The notes below the pieces were generated by a model. The model had not been told where the DNA came from and made no database searches. It saw nothing but the letters and a program-made list of their open reading frames with translations. This document shows positions 10,401-18,355 of a stretch of DNA of 46,930 bases, piece after piece. Source of the DNA: CAZGCA01 sp964524145 (GTDB lineage: Bacteria > Hydrogenedentota > CAZGCA01); contig CAZGCA010000048.1 in assembly GCA_964524145.1 (NCBI GenBank), positions 1 to 46,930 of the forward strand. Reading direction: 5' to 3'. A program made the position numbers and the translations under genes. How positions within the stretch are numbered: the first letter of the stretch is position 1; every line of letters begins with the position of its first letter.

Positions 10401-10780
10401 CCGCCTGGATGGTCCGAGTCATGCGTGCGAACCTGCTTGACGAGTTGCGCAAACCCTACGTTGTCACCGCCCGAGCCAAAGGCGTACGCCCGATGAAGCT
10501 CCTGCTCAAGTACCCCGTCCGTCTTGCCCTCAACCCGTTCATCTCCGGCATCGGCGGACTCTTCCCCCAACTCATCTCGGGAGGCGCCATCGTGGCCTAT
10601 GTACTGAGCCTTCCCACGGTCGGGCCCCAGTTGCTCGACTCGCTGATGAACGAAGACATGTACTACGCCGGTTCCATGCTCATGGTGCTCAGCGTGTTGG
10701 GCGTCCTGGGCACGTTGGTGAGCGATCTTCTGCTGCTGTGGCTCGACCCGCGTATCCGGTTCTCAGGAGGCACGCGATGA
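7424..10780 (+). CDS. Fused ABC substrate-binding protein (SBP_bac_5) and Opp/DppB-type permease
   Basis: This single frame of 1118 codons joins two normally separate subunits. An N-terminal hydrophobic helix (GFVAAALGLAVLFWLM) anchors a family-5 solute-binding domain, about residues 110-720 (YTGLIRFSPQGLPLVPHVAKGW, FTFELRRGTKWSDGHPFTADD, RQALSLAINR). A further helix (AFLLIAVMLLLMVAV, about 760) precedes an OppB-type permease starting RRLLIMIPTLLVMSVLIFTVIQLPPGD (family motif LPPGDF) with the coupling-loop region VVTARAKGVRPMKLLLKYPVR. The extra helix returns the chain to the cytoplasm, so binding domain and permease can both be correctly oriented. AGAAGAG lies six bases before ATG 7424; ATG 7406 is an alternative. 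The stop overlaps the next start (ATGA). Family relatives import peptides or oligosaccharides; the glycosidase context favours oligosaccharides. Confidence 0.85.
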   Translation: MAVVKTHNAHFLARRLLLRVRGFVAAALGLAVLFWLMSWGFRPNLSDSSLVTYSPEEIQEVEELRNQRPDPDNPVVVYREVDYSEGKNAAWYPKSESPLLADLVEAGKLPPVTERMPEEPLVLEGVDGIGTYGGQWNRVHGGPGNSWIVRCWLSYTGLIRFSPQGLPLVPHVAKGWTVSPDNREFTFELRRGTKWSDGHPFTADDIMYWWEQECLNEDVTDRPPTIMMLKGKKSIVEKLGPYEIKFSFHEPNGLFLLRLATSEGFWNMCDTPAHYLSQYHPTIGDQELIKREMAARKFTNKLMLYRRLKHEYNPEHPRLWPWVYRTYKPDLPHTLVRNPYFFAVDPEGNQLPYLDRIHIEDGGALAELSLANSSIQRVWSDTIYTHLMTNRKKKGYEIYHWYNGDRSPFVISPNLNRRVDPGDTVAAQKHALFNNKRFRQALSLAINRWQIIDAEFDGVTEPSQLEPGPESLFHYPELRNSYVEYDPERANALLDEIGLTQRDYEGYRTFPDGTRMTFFLTYAGAAAAPGSALLVADDWGDVGIRTIVQARARSLFTVEKEALRHDFSTWGSSSDFLPLMDPRHIIPFNHESNFALGYAKWRYHGGMYGAPDATRKRGCIEIPQDHPLYKALLAYDATGAESDLLKQRDTFREVQRIAAENVWTISVCTPRPALAIVKDGLRNVPKDAVYCWNFLTPANTGIETYYFEESNLPPNAADQINEEIKSEILEVTPEPYSTAAANYGAGTVGTVLARILRWAFLLIAVMLLLMVAVKHPYIGRRLLIMIPTLLVMSVLIFTVIQLPPGDFVDTLILQMQERGKETDLQMIDDFKEMFYLNDPMPVRYLRWMGLKWFVTFDPGDAGLLQGFLGRSMDNNQRPVNQLVGGRILLTLLVSMGTILFTWAVAIPVGIYSAARQYSLGDYILTFVAFFGMCVPPFLLALLLMYASEQWLGFSVTGLFSSEYASQPDWTLGKVLDLLKHIWVPVVILGMGGTAWMVRVMRANLLDELRKPYVVTARAKGVRPMKLLLKYPVRLALNPFISGIGGLFPQLISGGAIVAYVLSLPTVGPQLLDSLMNEDMYYAGSMLMVLSVLGVLGTLVSDLLLLWLDPRIRFSGGTR

Positions 10781-11949
10781 CGACGGAGCACGTGCAGAGG
10801 CCCGGCGAAGAGGGCGCCGAACAAGTGGAAGCGGCTTCGCTGTCCCAGTGGCAACTCATCCGGCGTCGTCTCACCCGGCACAAGCTGGCTGTGGCCAGCT
10901 CCTACGTGCTGGTGTTGTTGTATGTGCTGGCGGCCTTCGCCGAGTTCTTCGCGCCTTACCCGGCGCTGTGGAAAAACCTGGATTACAGCTACAGTCCGCC
11001 CCAACTCGTGCGTTTCAGCTTTTCGGAGGGGCTCTACGTGAACGCACTCAACCGCCACGTGGACCCCATTACGTATCGCAGGGCCTATGTGGAGGATGAA
11101 GACACGACCTATTCCCTTTCATTCTTCGTCAAAGGCGAGCCCTACAAGCTGTGGGGAGTGTTCCCGTGCGACCGCCATCTCATCGGAATCGACCGGAAGG
11201 CGTTCGTGGATGGCGACGACATGGACGCTGCCGGCGAGAGCGTCCTCGAGCCCGTGTTCTATCTCCTCGGCGCCGACAAGTATGGCCGGGACATCTGTTC
11301 GCGCATGATCTACGGGGCGCGCATATCGCTGTCGGTGGGCATCATTGCTATTGCGGCCACCTTTATCTTCGGCATCGTCATCGGCGTGATCTCCGGATAC
11401 GTCGGCGGAGCCACCGACAACTTCATCCAACGCAGCATCGAGATCATCAACGCTTTCCCGAAGTTGCCGTTGTGGCTGGCCCTCGGCGCGGCGGTACCCC
11501 CGGAATGGTCGCCCCTGCGCACGTATTTCGCCATCACGCTCGTGCTGAGCCTGGTCGGGTGGACAGGCCTGGCCCGCGTTGTGCGCGGCAAGATGCTGTC
11601 GCTGCGCGAGGAGGACTACGCACTGGCGGCACGGCTGGCGGGCGCCGGCCACGGACGCATCATGTTTCGGCATCTCTTGCCAGGGTTCACGAGCCACATT
11701 ATTGTGTCGCTCACGCTGACCGTGCCCTACATGATTCTGGGCGAGACCGCCCTGAGTTTCCTGGGGCTGGGGCTGCGCCACCCTGTGGTGAGTTGGGGCG
11801 TCATGCTTCAGGATTGTATGAACATGCAGGTGATTGGCAACTATCCCTGGTTGCTTCAACCGATTGTCTTCTTCGTATTGACCATCTTGTGCTTCAACTT
11901 CCTGGGCGACGGCTTGCGTGATGCCGCCGACCCTTACGCAGCGAGGTAG
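10777..11949 (+). CDS. Opp/DppC-type ABC transporter permease
   Basis: The 390-aa inner-membrane protein has an N-terminal cytoplasmic segment, a first membrane helix (LAVASSYVLVLLYVLAAFAEFFAPY), an unusually long periplasmic segment of about 120 residues, then the LGADKYGRDICSRMIYGARISL signature of OppC/DppC permeases. The BPD_transp_1 core follows, with the coupling loop EEDYALAARLAGAGHGRIMFRHLLPG. It pairs with the permease half of the preceding fusion to form the channel. ATG 10777 has CAGGAGG six bases upstream and overlaps the previous stop by four bases, indicating translational coupling. The 39 bases of open frame upstream are only the end of the preceding gene in another frame. Confidence 0.92.
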   Translation: MTTEHVQRPGEEGAEQVEAASLSQWQLIRRRLTRHKLAVASSYVLVLLYVLAAFAEFFAPYPALWKNLDYSYSPPQLVRFSFSEGLYVNALNRHVDPITYRRAYVEDEDTTYSLSFFVKGEPYKLWGVFPCDRHLIGIDRKAFVDGDDMDAAGESVLEPVFYLLGADKYGRDICSRMIYGARISLSVGIIAIAATFIFGIVIGVISGYVGGATDNFIQRSIEIINAFPKLPLWLALGAAVPPEWSPLRTYFAITLVLSLVGWTGLARVVRGKMLSLREEDYALAARLAGAGHGRIMFRHLLPGFTSHIIVSLTLTVPYMILGETALSFLGLGLRHPVVSWGVMLQDCMNMQVIGNYPWLLQPIVFFVLTILCFNFLGDGLRDAADPYAAR

Positions 11950-11953
11950 ATGC

Positions 11954-13024
11954 ATGGCTCTGCCGGCCAATTCGACTGTTGAGCGCACCGCGGACAGGGC
12001 GGATGTTGTCCTCGAAATCGAAGACCTTCACGTGTCCTTCAGAACCGAGACGGGCGTGGTGCGCGCCGTGGACGGCGTAACGTTGTCGGTCCCCCGCGGA
12101 CGCATCATGGGCCTGGTGGGCGAGAGCGGCTGCGGGAAGAGCGTCACCGCCTACTCGGTGATGCGGCTCATTGAAAAGCCGGGGTGGATCAGCGGCGGGG
12201 CCATTCAACTACATCCCCGAGACGGTACTACCATTGACGTGACTGCCCTCGGCGAAAAGGACGACCAGCTTTACGATCTGCGAGGCGGTAAGGTGAGCAT
12301 GATTTTTCAGGAGCCGATGACGGCCCTCAGCCCGGTGCACACCGTGGGAAACCAGATAGGTGAGGCCATTCTGCTGCACCAGGACGTGAGCTCCGCCCAA
12401 GCCGAGCGCCTTGCCATCGATATGTTGAGGAAAGTCGGGATCCCCGGCCCCGAAACGCGGATCGATCAGTATCCCTTCGAGATGAGCGGCGGCATGCGCC
12501 AGCGCGTCGTGATCGCCATGGCGCTGGTCTGCAATCCCGAGCTGCTCATCGCCGACGAGCCCACGACCGCCCTCGACGTCACCATTCAGGCCCAAATCAT
12601 GGCCCTCATGAAAGGGCTGCAGCGGGACCTCGGCACGTCCATCCTCCTCATCACCCACGACTTGGGCGTCGTAGCCCAGATGGTCGACGACGTCGCCGTC
12701 ATGTATCTGGGCCGCATCGTCGAACAGGCCGATGTGCGTACGCTGATGAAACATCCGCGCCACCCCTACACCGAGGGCCTCCTGGCCTCCTTGCCCAGCC
12801 TGAGTATGGACAAAGAGGAATTGCCCTCCATCGCAGGCAGTGTACCCTCGCTGCTGGAAATCCCCCCGGGATGCCCCTTCCATCCGCGCTGTCCTTATTG
12901 TGAACGGGGCCGTTGCGACGTTGGCGATCCGCCCCCCCTGCGTGAGTGGGCCCAAGGTCACGGGGTTGCCTGCGTGCGCGCCGAGGAAATCCATCCGGAG
13001 ACGAACCGCGAGGAGGAATCGTGA
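11954..13024 (+). CDS. Opp/DppD-type ABC transporter ATPase
   Basis: The 356-aa ATPase shows Walker A GESGCGKS, the Q-loop MIFQEPMTALSPVH, signature MSGGMRQRV, Walker B LLIADEPTTALDVT and the switch His in LLITHDLGVV. The C-terminal oligo_HPY region holds PGCPFHPRCPYCERGRC, a cysteine-rich tail typical of OppD/DppD; in some members of the family such cysteines bind a 4Fe-4S cluster. ATG 11954 lies four bases after the permease stop with GCGAGG upstream. It powers import together with the next ATPase. The heterodimeric OppD/OppF design is complete here, unlike the sugar importer at 25.8-29 kb. Confidence 0.93.
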   Translation: MALPANSTVERTADRADVVLEIEDLHVSFRTETGVVRAVDGVTLSVPRGRIMGLVGESGCGKSVTAYSVMRLIEKPGWISGGAIQLHPRDGTTIDVTALGEKDDQLYDLRGGKVSMIFQEPMTALSPVHTVGNQIGEAILLHQDVSSAQAERLAIDMLRKVGIPGPETRIDQYPFEMSGGMRQRVVIAMALVCNPELLIADEPTTALDVTIQAQIMALMKGLQRDLGTSILLITHDLGVVAQMVDDVAVMYLGRIVEQADVRTLMKHPRHPYTEGLLASLPSLSMDKEELPSIAGSVPSLLEIPPGCPFHPRCPYCERGRCDVGDPPPLREWAQGHGVACVRAEEIHPETNREEES

Positions 13025-14046
13025 TGGATTCGTCTCTTCATATCCCCCTGCTTCAGGTTAAAGGACTGTGCAAGCATTTTCCGGTGTACAACCAAGGCTT
13101 CTTCAAGCGCCAGGCGGGCCTGGTCAAGGCATGCGACGACGTGACCTTCGACCTCATGCCCGGCGAGACCCTGGGGCTCGTGGGAGAAAGCGGCTCGGGC
13201 AAGACCACCACGGGGCGTACCATCCTACGGGCGCTGCAACCCACCCGCGGCCAGGTTCTGTTTCGCACCAACGGTTCGGCCGTCGATCTCGCCGCCTTGC
13301 CCGCAAAACAACTCAAACCGCTGCGCGCCCACATGCAGATGATCTTTCAGGACCCCTTCTCTTCGCTGAACCCCCGTATGGCGGTGGGCGATATTGTCGG
13401 GGAACCCCTCGTCATCCATGGCCTGGCGAAGGGCAAGAATCTGACCGACCGGGTTGTCGCGATGCTCGAGAAGGTCGGCCTCAAGCCCGAGCACCGCACC
13501 CGCTATCCGCACGCGTTTTCCGGCGGCCAACGCCAGCGCATCGGCATTGCACGCGCTCTTATCCTCCATCCCTCCCTTATCGTCGCCGACGAGCCCGTAT
13601 CGGCCCTGGACGTCTCCGTCCAAGGGCAGGTTATCAATCTGCTGCGCGCGCTCCAGCAGGAACTGGGCTTGTCGTGCCTGTTTATTGCCCATGACCTGAG
13701 CGTCGTGAAGCATATCTGCGATCGAGTGGCCGTTATGTACGCCGGCAAGATCGTCGAATTGGCGGCGACGGATGACCTGTTTACCACCCCGAGACACCCT
13801 TACACCAAGGCCCTGCTCTCGGCGGTCCCCAGCCCCGACCCCGACAAGAAAATGAGCTTTGTTCTGGAAGGCGAAGTGGCCGATCCCGGGAACCTCCCGC
13901 CGGGCTGCAGCTTCAACCCGCGCTGTCCCGTCGTAGAGGAAGAGTGCATGAGCGAGGCGCCCCAACTTGAGGAAATCCGACCGGGCCATTTCGTACGGTG
14001 CCACACTGAGCAGTGCCCCAAAGGTCAATGGATTCGAGAAGAATGA
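13024..14046 (+). CDS. Opp/DppF-type ABC transporter ATPase
   Basis: The 340-aa second ATPase of the importer shows Walker A GESGSGKTT, Q-loop MIFQDPFSSLNPRM, signature FSGGQRQRI, Walker B LIVADEPVSALDVS and the switch His in FIAHDLSVVKH, with the C-terminal PPGCSFNPRCP motif of the OppF group. ATG 13024 overlaps the previous stop by one base (TGATG) and has AGGAGG at 13011-13016; GTG 13021 is also in frame. The preceding LCKHFPVYNQGFFKRQAGLVKACDDV is the usual OppF start (KHFPV...VKAVDGV). Confidence 0.93.
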   Translation: MDSSLHIPLLQVKGLCKHFPVYNQGFFKRQAGLVKACDDVTFDLMPGETLGLVGESGSGKTTTGRTILRALQPTRGQVLFRTNGSAVDLAALPAKQLKPLRAHMQMIFQDPFSSLNPRMAVGDIVGEPLVIHGLAKGKNLTDRVVAMLEKVGLKPEHRTRYPHAFSGGQRQRIGIARALILHPSLIVADEPVSALDVSVQGQVINLLRALQQELGLSCLFIAHDLSVVKHICDRVAVMYAGKIVELAATDDLFTTPRHPYTKALLSAVPSPDPDKKMSFVLEGEVADPGNLPPGCSFNPRCPVVEEECMSEAPQLEEIRPGHFVRCHTEQCPKGQWIREE

Positions 14047-14107
14047 ACATGGACATCAAGAAAAGAAGAGAAGTCATGAAGAAGAGACGCTGCAGGAGAA
14101 ACCGAAC

Positions 14108-16291
14108 ATGATACGCATGCCCATACCCTTGATTGCCCTCGTCTTCGCGTCACTGGGACCTATGGCCGAATGTGCGGAGACAGAAGCCGCGACGAGCGCC
14201 TCAGCCAATGATGACATCTTGATCGCCGATTTTGAGGGCCCGGATTATGGGAAGTGGAAAGCAACAGGCGATGCCTTTGGGGACGGTCCTGCACAAGGTA
14301 CTTTGCCCAAGCAGGGGAAGGTGGACGGCTATGAAGGTAAGGGGTTGGCGAACTCGTATCATGGGGGCGATGCGGCAACGGGCACGCTTATATCGCCACC
14401 GTTCACCATCGAACGTAAGCGAATCAACTTTTTGATTGGCGGCGGCATATGGCCGAAATCGACCGGCGTGCATCTGTTGATTGATGGCGAGGCCGTAATG
14501 ATGGCTTCGGGCCCGAAAATGGAACGGGGTGGGAGTGAGAGGCTGTGGTGGCAGTCGTGGGACGTCTCTGAATTCAAGGGACAGCAGGCGCGCATTCAAA
14601 TCGTCGACCGTCGCACCAAGGGAGGTGGACACATCAACGTGGACCAGATCATGCAGAGCGATACACCATTTCTTACGGAAAAAACGTGGGAGCTGAAGGT
14701 GACGAAGCGTTATCTCAACCTCCCGGTAGTGCATAGCGCGCCGAAAACGTATATCCGCTTGATGCGCGGGGAGGAGGTGCTCCGCTCGTTTGTTATCGAA
14801 CTGACGCCACATAATCCCGACTATTGGGTGGCGCTGGACCTCTCCGAATTTCAGGACGAAACCTTGACGCTGTGGGGCGGTCAAGTCCCCCGAAACGTCA
14901 ATATCCTGGAGCAACTTGTCCAAGCGGACAGACTTATTGGCAGTGAAAACCTGTATCACGAAAAATACCGCCCTCAGTTCCATTTCTCGGCGATACGCGG
15001 CTGGATCAACGATCCGAACGGATTGGTGTACTACAAGGGCGAATACCATCTTTTCTTTCAGCACAATCCATACAGCTGGACCTGGGGCAATATGACCTGG
15101 GGCCACGCCGTCAGCAAAGACCTCGTGCATTGGGAAGAACTCGGCGACGCCATTCATCCCGACGGCGGTGGTACGATTTTCTCAGGCTCGGGCGTGGTCG
15201 ATTGGAATAACACGACGGGATTCCAGACGGGCGATGAACCGCCGCTCGTCGTTATGTACACGTATGTCGGCCCCTTTAGTCAGAACCTTGCCTACAGCAA
15301 TGATCGCGGCCGCACGTTAACGAACTATGCAGGTAACCCGGTGCAGGAGCATATCGTGGGATCGAACCGCGATCCCAAAGTCTTCTGGCACGAACCGTCA
15401 GAGCGGTGGGTGAGCGTTCTGTTTCTGGACGAAAAACAGATGGGCATCTTCACCTCCAAGGATATGAAAGAATGGACCAAGACCTGTGAACTGAAAGCGT
15501 TCTATGAATGTCCGGAAATGTTCGCGTTGGCACTTGACGGAGACAAGAACACCACGAAATGGGTGCTGTACGGCGCATCGGGCGACTATTTCGTGGGGAC
15601 TTTTGATGGGAAGACATTCACGCCGGACGGCGAGGCTATCCAGTACAATTACGGCGACAGTTTTTACGCATCGCAAACCTTCAACGACATTCCCAAGGAG
15701 GACGGTCGCCGTATCCAAATTGCCTTTGGGCTGGATGCCGGGCACAAGAGCATGCCCTTCAATCAGATGATGAACTTTCCCGTCGTGCTGACCTTGCGCA
15801 CCACCGGCGAAGGGCCGCGCATGTGCGCGGAACCGGTGAAAGAAATCGAGTTGTTGTACAAGCGCTCGGAGACAATCGACGGCATGACGTTGAACGCGGC
15901 CTCCAAGACTATCGCTCAGGGCGAACTGTTCGATATCACCGCGGTCTTTGAGACGGGTACGGCCTCTGAAGTGGGCTTCAAGCTGCGAGGTCTGACCATT
16001 TCCTGGGATGCGGAGAAAGGGGAACTCCGCTGTAAGGATAAGATCGCGCCGCTTATCCCCGAGAATGGCCGTGTTAAACTGCGTCTTCTGGTCGATCGCG
16101 TGTCGGTTGAAATCTTTGCAAATGATGGACGCATCTACATGCCAATGCATAACGTCGCCGAAGACGTGATCGCGGACATTAAAGTCTTTGCTAAGGACGG
16201 GCAGGCAACGCTTACCGAACTGACCGTCCACGAACTCGCTTCGGCATGGGAACAGAGCAAACAAGGTGCATATGCAGGAACAGAGGAATGA
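14108..16291 (+). CDS. Secreted GH32 fructan hydrolase (levanase/exo-inulinase-like)
   Basis: The 727-aa exported enzyme has a signal peptide (about 1-22), an N-terminal beta-sandwich (about 35-200, starting ILIADFEGPDYGKWKATGDAFG) of the type often found ahead of GH32 domains in planctomycete-like bacteria, then a five-bladed GH32 propeller. WINDPNG supplies nucleophile D302, NRDPKVFW the transition-state stabiliser D422, and FYECPEM the acid/base E467. A C-terminal beta-sandwich ends the protein (VEIFANDGRIYMPM). GH32 hydrolyses beta-fructosyl bonds in levan, inulin or sucrose. CAGGAGA lies about ten bases before ATG 14108, which begins a good signal peptide. It follows the importer closely, as if its products enter through it. 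Confidence 0.9.
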   Translation: MIRMPIPLIALVFASLGPMAECAETEAATSASANDDILIADFEGPDYGKWKATGDAFGDGPAQGTLPKQGKVDGYEGKGLANSYHGGDAATGTLISPPFTIERKRINFLIGGGIWPKSTGVHLLIDGEAVMMASGPKMERGGSERLWWQSWDVSEFKGQQARIQIVDRRTKGGGHINVDQIMQSDTPFLTEKTWELKVTKRYLNLPVVHSAPKTYIRLMRGEEVLRSFVIELTPHNPDYWVALDLSEFQDETLTLWGGQVPRNVNILEQLVQADRLIGSENLYHEKYRPQFHFSAIRGWINDPNGLVYYKGEYHLFFQHNPYSWTWGNMTWGHAVSKDLVHWEELGDAIHPDGGGTIFSGSGVVDWNNTTGFQTGDEPPLVVMYTYVGPFSQNLAYSNDRGRTLTNYAGNPVQEHIVGSNRDPKVFWHEPSERWVSVLFLDEKQMGIFTSKDMKEWTKTCELKAFYECPEMFALALDGDKNTTKWVLYGASGDYFVGTFDGKTFTPDGEAIQYNYGDSFYASQTFNDIPKEDGRRIQIAFGLDAGHKSMPFNQMMNFPVVLTLRTTGEGPRMCAEPVKEIELLYKRSETIDGMTLNAASKTIAQGELFDITAVFETGTASEVGFKLRGLTISWDAEKGELRCKDKIAPLIPENGRVKLRLLVDRVSVEIFANDGRIYMPMHNVAEDVIADIKVFAKDGQATLTELTVHELASAWEQSKQGAYAGTEE

Positions 16292-16496
16292 GAGACTAAA
16301 AGGCGGCGCTGTCGTCGCAGCCCTGGGCGTGATGGCTTTTTGTTCATCATCACAGGCCCAAGCTCAATCTGTGAATGATGAGAGCACAAGGCAAGCACAC
16401 CGCATCGTCGCCCAACGCAGAGGCGTCTTCAATGAACCTGCCCGGAAAGTGCCAACGCCGCAGTCGCCGAACACAAATGGAGATAGGAACAGATGA
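16272..16496 (+). CDS. Small exported protein or relic, 74 aa, coupled to the sialidase gene
   Basis: The ORF begins inside the 3' end of the GH32 gene at ATG 16272 with AAGG five bases upstream. It encodes a convincing signal peptide (RLKGGAVVAALGVMAFCSSSQAQA) followed by about 43 polar residues with no recognisable domain. Its TGA (16494-16496) overlaps the ATG of the sialidase-like gene at 16493 (ATGA). Ribosome site, signal peptide and stop-start overlap favour a translated ORF. The featureless mature part suggests either a tiny secreted protein or the left-over start of a lost gene. Confidence 0.4.
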   Translation: MQEQRNERLKGGAVVAALGVMAFCSSSQAQAQSVNDESTRQAHRIVAQRRGVFNEPARKVPTPQSPNTNGDRNR

Positions 16497-18355
16497 TGAC
16501 ACACACGCTTGTCCAACATGGCGTCGCATGGATACTCTTGTTGACGTTGTCAACGGTCGTTTGTGCGGCGGAGCAAAGCGCCGACCGCAATGAGGGAGAT
16601 GACCGCGTTTCCAGCAACCCCGAGAAGTTCGATCCGCGTCGATTGACCGCGGGCAAAACGATCCCCGACGAAAACTACTGCGATCAGCCGTACGTAGTGG
16701 TGATGCCCAATGGGAACTGGGTCGCCACACTCACTACCGGAGGCGGCCACGAAGGCAGTGGCGGACAGCACGTTGTCACCGCCCGGAGCACGGACCAAGG
16801 AAACACCTGGTCTGAATTGGTTGACATCGAACCGGCGATAGAACCCAAGTCCTCTTGGGTAACGCCTCTACTGACGCCCTACGGACGTATCTACGCCTTC
16901 TACACGTACAACACCGACGGGATCAACACATTGCCCAATGGAGAAACATTCCGCGACGACACCTTCGGCGACTACTGCTATCGCTACAGCGACGACGAAG
17001 GTCGAACCTGGAGCAAACGCTACACATTGCCGATGCGTATTACCGCATGCGACCGGGACAACGAATGGGGTGGGCAGAAGTCGCGTGTCCACTTCTGGGG
17101 AATCAGTAAACCCCAGGTCGATGGCGACGACGTCTTCATCACGTTCACCAAGCTGCGACGATATTTTCTTATCGACAGCGAAGGGTGGATCTTCCACAGC
17201 GACAATCTCCTGACCGAACGGGACCCGGAGAAGATCACTTGGACAATGCTGCCCGAGGGCGAGAATGGTATTCGCAATCCGGCCTACCCTGGCATTCCGG
17301 CGGACTACGGTTCGGTCCAGGAAGAGCATAACATTGTTGTTTTGAACGATAAGACATCTTTGTACTGCGTGTATCGCACAACGTTGGGCTTTGCGGTGCA
17401 ATCGTACAGTCGCGATCGCGGCAAGACCTGGGACATGCCGTCTCAAATGCGTTACAGGCCCGGCGGCCGCGTGGTGAAGAATCCGCGTGCGTGCGCGAAG
17501 CTATGGAAGTGCAAGAACGGGAAGTACCTGTTCTGGTATCACAACAACGGCACGCACGACTTCTTTAACCGTAACCCGGCGTGGGTTCTCGGTGGCGTGG
17601 AACGCGACGGCAAGATGTACTGGTCGCAGCCTGAAATCCTCTTGTTCGATGACGACCCGAAAACGCGATTCAGCTATCCGGACTTGATCGAGCAAGACGG
17701 CAGATATTGGGTGACGGAGACGCAGAAATCGATCGCACGGGTACACGAGATCGATCCTGCGCTGTTCGAGAGCCTATGGAATCAGCCAACGGCCAATGTG
17801 GTTGCCACCAAAGGCTTGCTCGTCAACGCGTCCGGCAATCTGCTGTCGGCCGGTACGGTTGACATGCCGCGAAGGCCGATTGATGTGGTTGCCAACGGGG
17901 GCATCTCGGTCGATTTCTGGCTTCTTGCCCGGGGACAATGGAAAGCGGATCAAGTCCTGCTCGACTCGCGCGACGCCAACGGGGCGGGCATTTGCGTGGT
18001 GACAAAACCGGACCTCGCCGTGGCGATAACGCTGAGCGACGGCCAGACAACGGTAACCTGGGACACCGATCCCGGCCTGATGATGCCCGGATCGCATCAT
18101 GTCGTCGCAACGCTGGATGCAACTCCGAAAATAGGGACCATGGTGGTCGATGGCCAGGTTTGTGATGGCGGCGAGGCTCGGGAATTCGGGTGGAAATACT
18201 TTGACGATGTTCCCGGCGATGTCCGCGGCGGGGCGGTCTTGAGGGTGACCCCGCAGCTGAACACGGTGAGAGTTTACGGTCGCTACTTGCGCACGAGCGA
18301 AGCCGTATCGAACTTCAACGCGGAGAAAGCTCTTCGCGCTCAAACGGCCAACTAG
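16493..18355 (+). CDS. Secreted sialidase-like BNR beta-propeller protein with LamG-like C-terminal domain
   Basis: The 620-aa product has a signal peptide (WILLLTLSTVVCAA) and a six-bladed-propeller-type region (about 50-430) with Asp-box motifs STDQGNTWSE, SDDEGRTWSK and SRDRGKTWDM. This is the pattern of exo-alpha-sialidase/BNR proteins. A concanavalin/LamG-like beta-sandwich follows (about 440-600: ISVDFWLLARG, HHVVATLDATPKIGTMVVDGQ). Many such planctomycete-like proteins are called sialidases, but the Arg triad cannot be confirmed by eye and the substrate may be another acidic or neutral sugar. ATG 16493 overlaps the stop of the small upstream ORF; ATG 16496 is a close alternative. It is the last gene of the + strand operon. 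Confidence 0.75.
   Translation: MMTHTLVQHGVAWILLLTLSTVVCAAEQSADRNEGDDRVSSNPEKFDPRRLTAGKTIPDENYCDQPYVVVMPNGNWVATLTTGGGHEGSGGQHVVTARSTDQGNTWSELVDIEPAIEPKSSWVTPLLTPYGRIYAFYTYNTDGINTLPNGETFRDDTFGDYCYRYSDDEGRTWSKRYTLPMRITACDRDNEWGGQKSRVHFWGISKPQVDGDDVFITFTKLRRYFLIDSEGWIFHSDNLLTERDPEKITWTMLPEGENGIRNPAYPGIPADYGSVQEEHNIVVLNDKTSLYCVYRTTLGFAVQSYSRDRGKTWDMPSQMRYRPGGRVVKNPRACAKLWKCKNGKYLFWYHNNGTHDFFNRNPAWVLGGVERDGKMYWSQPEILLFDDDPKTRFSYPDLIEQDGRYWVTETQKSIARVHEIDPALFESLWNQPTANVVATKGLLVNASGNLLSAGTVDMPRRPIDVVANGGISVDFWLLARGQWKADQVLLDSRDANGAGICVVTKPDLAVAITLSDGQTTVTWDTDPGLMMPGSHHVVATLDATPKIGTMVVDGQVCDGGEAREFGWKYFDDVPGDVRGGAVLRVTPQLNTVRVYGRYLRTSEAVSNFNAEKALRAQTAN

Noticed and set aside
13967..14107. Upstream extension of the GH32 gene overlapping the ATPase gene
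   Set aside because: It lies in another frame over the ATPase 3' end; ATG 14108 starts a normal signal peptide.
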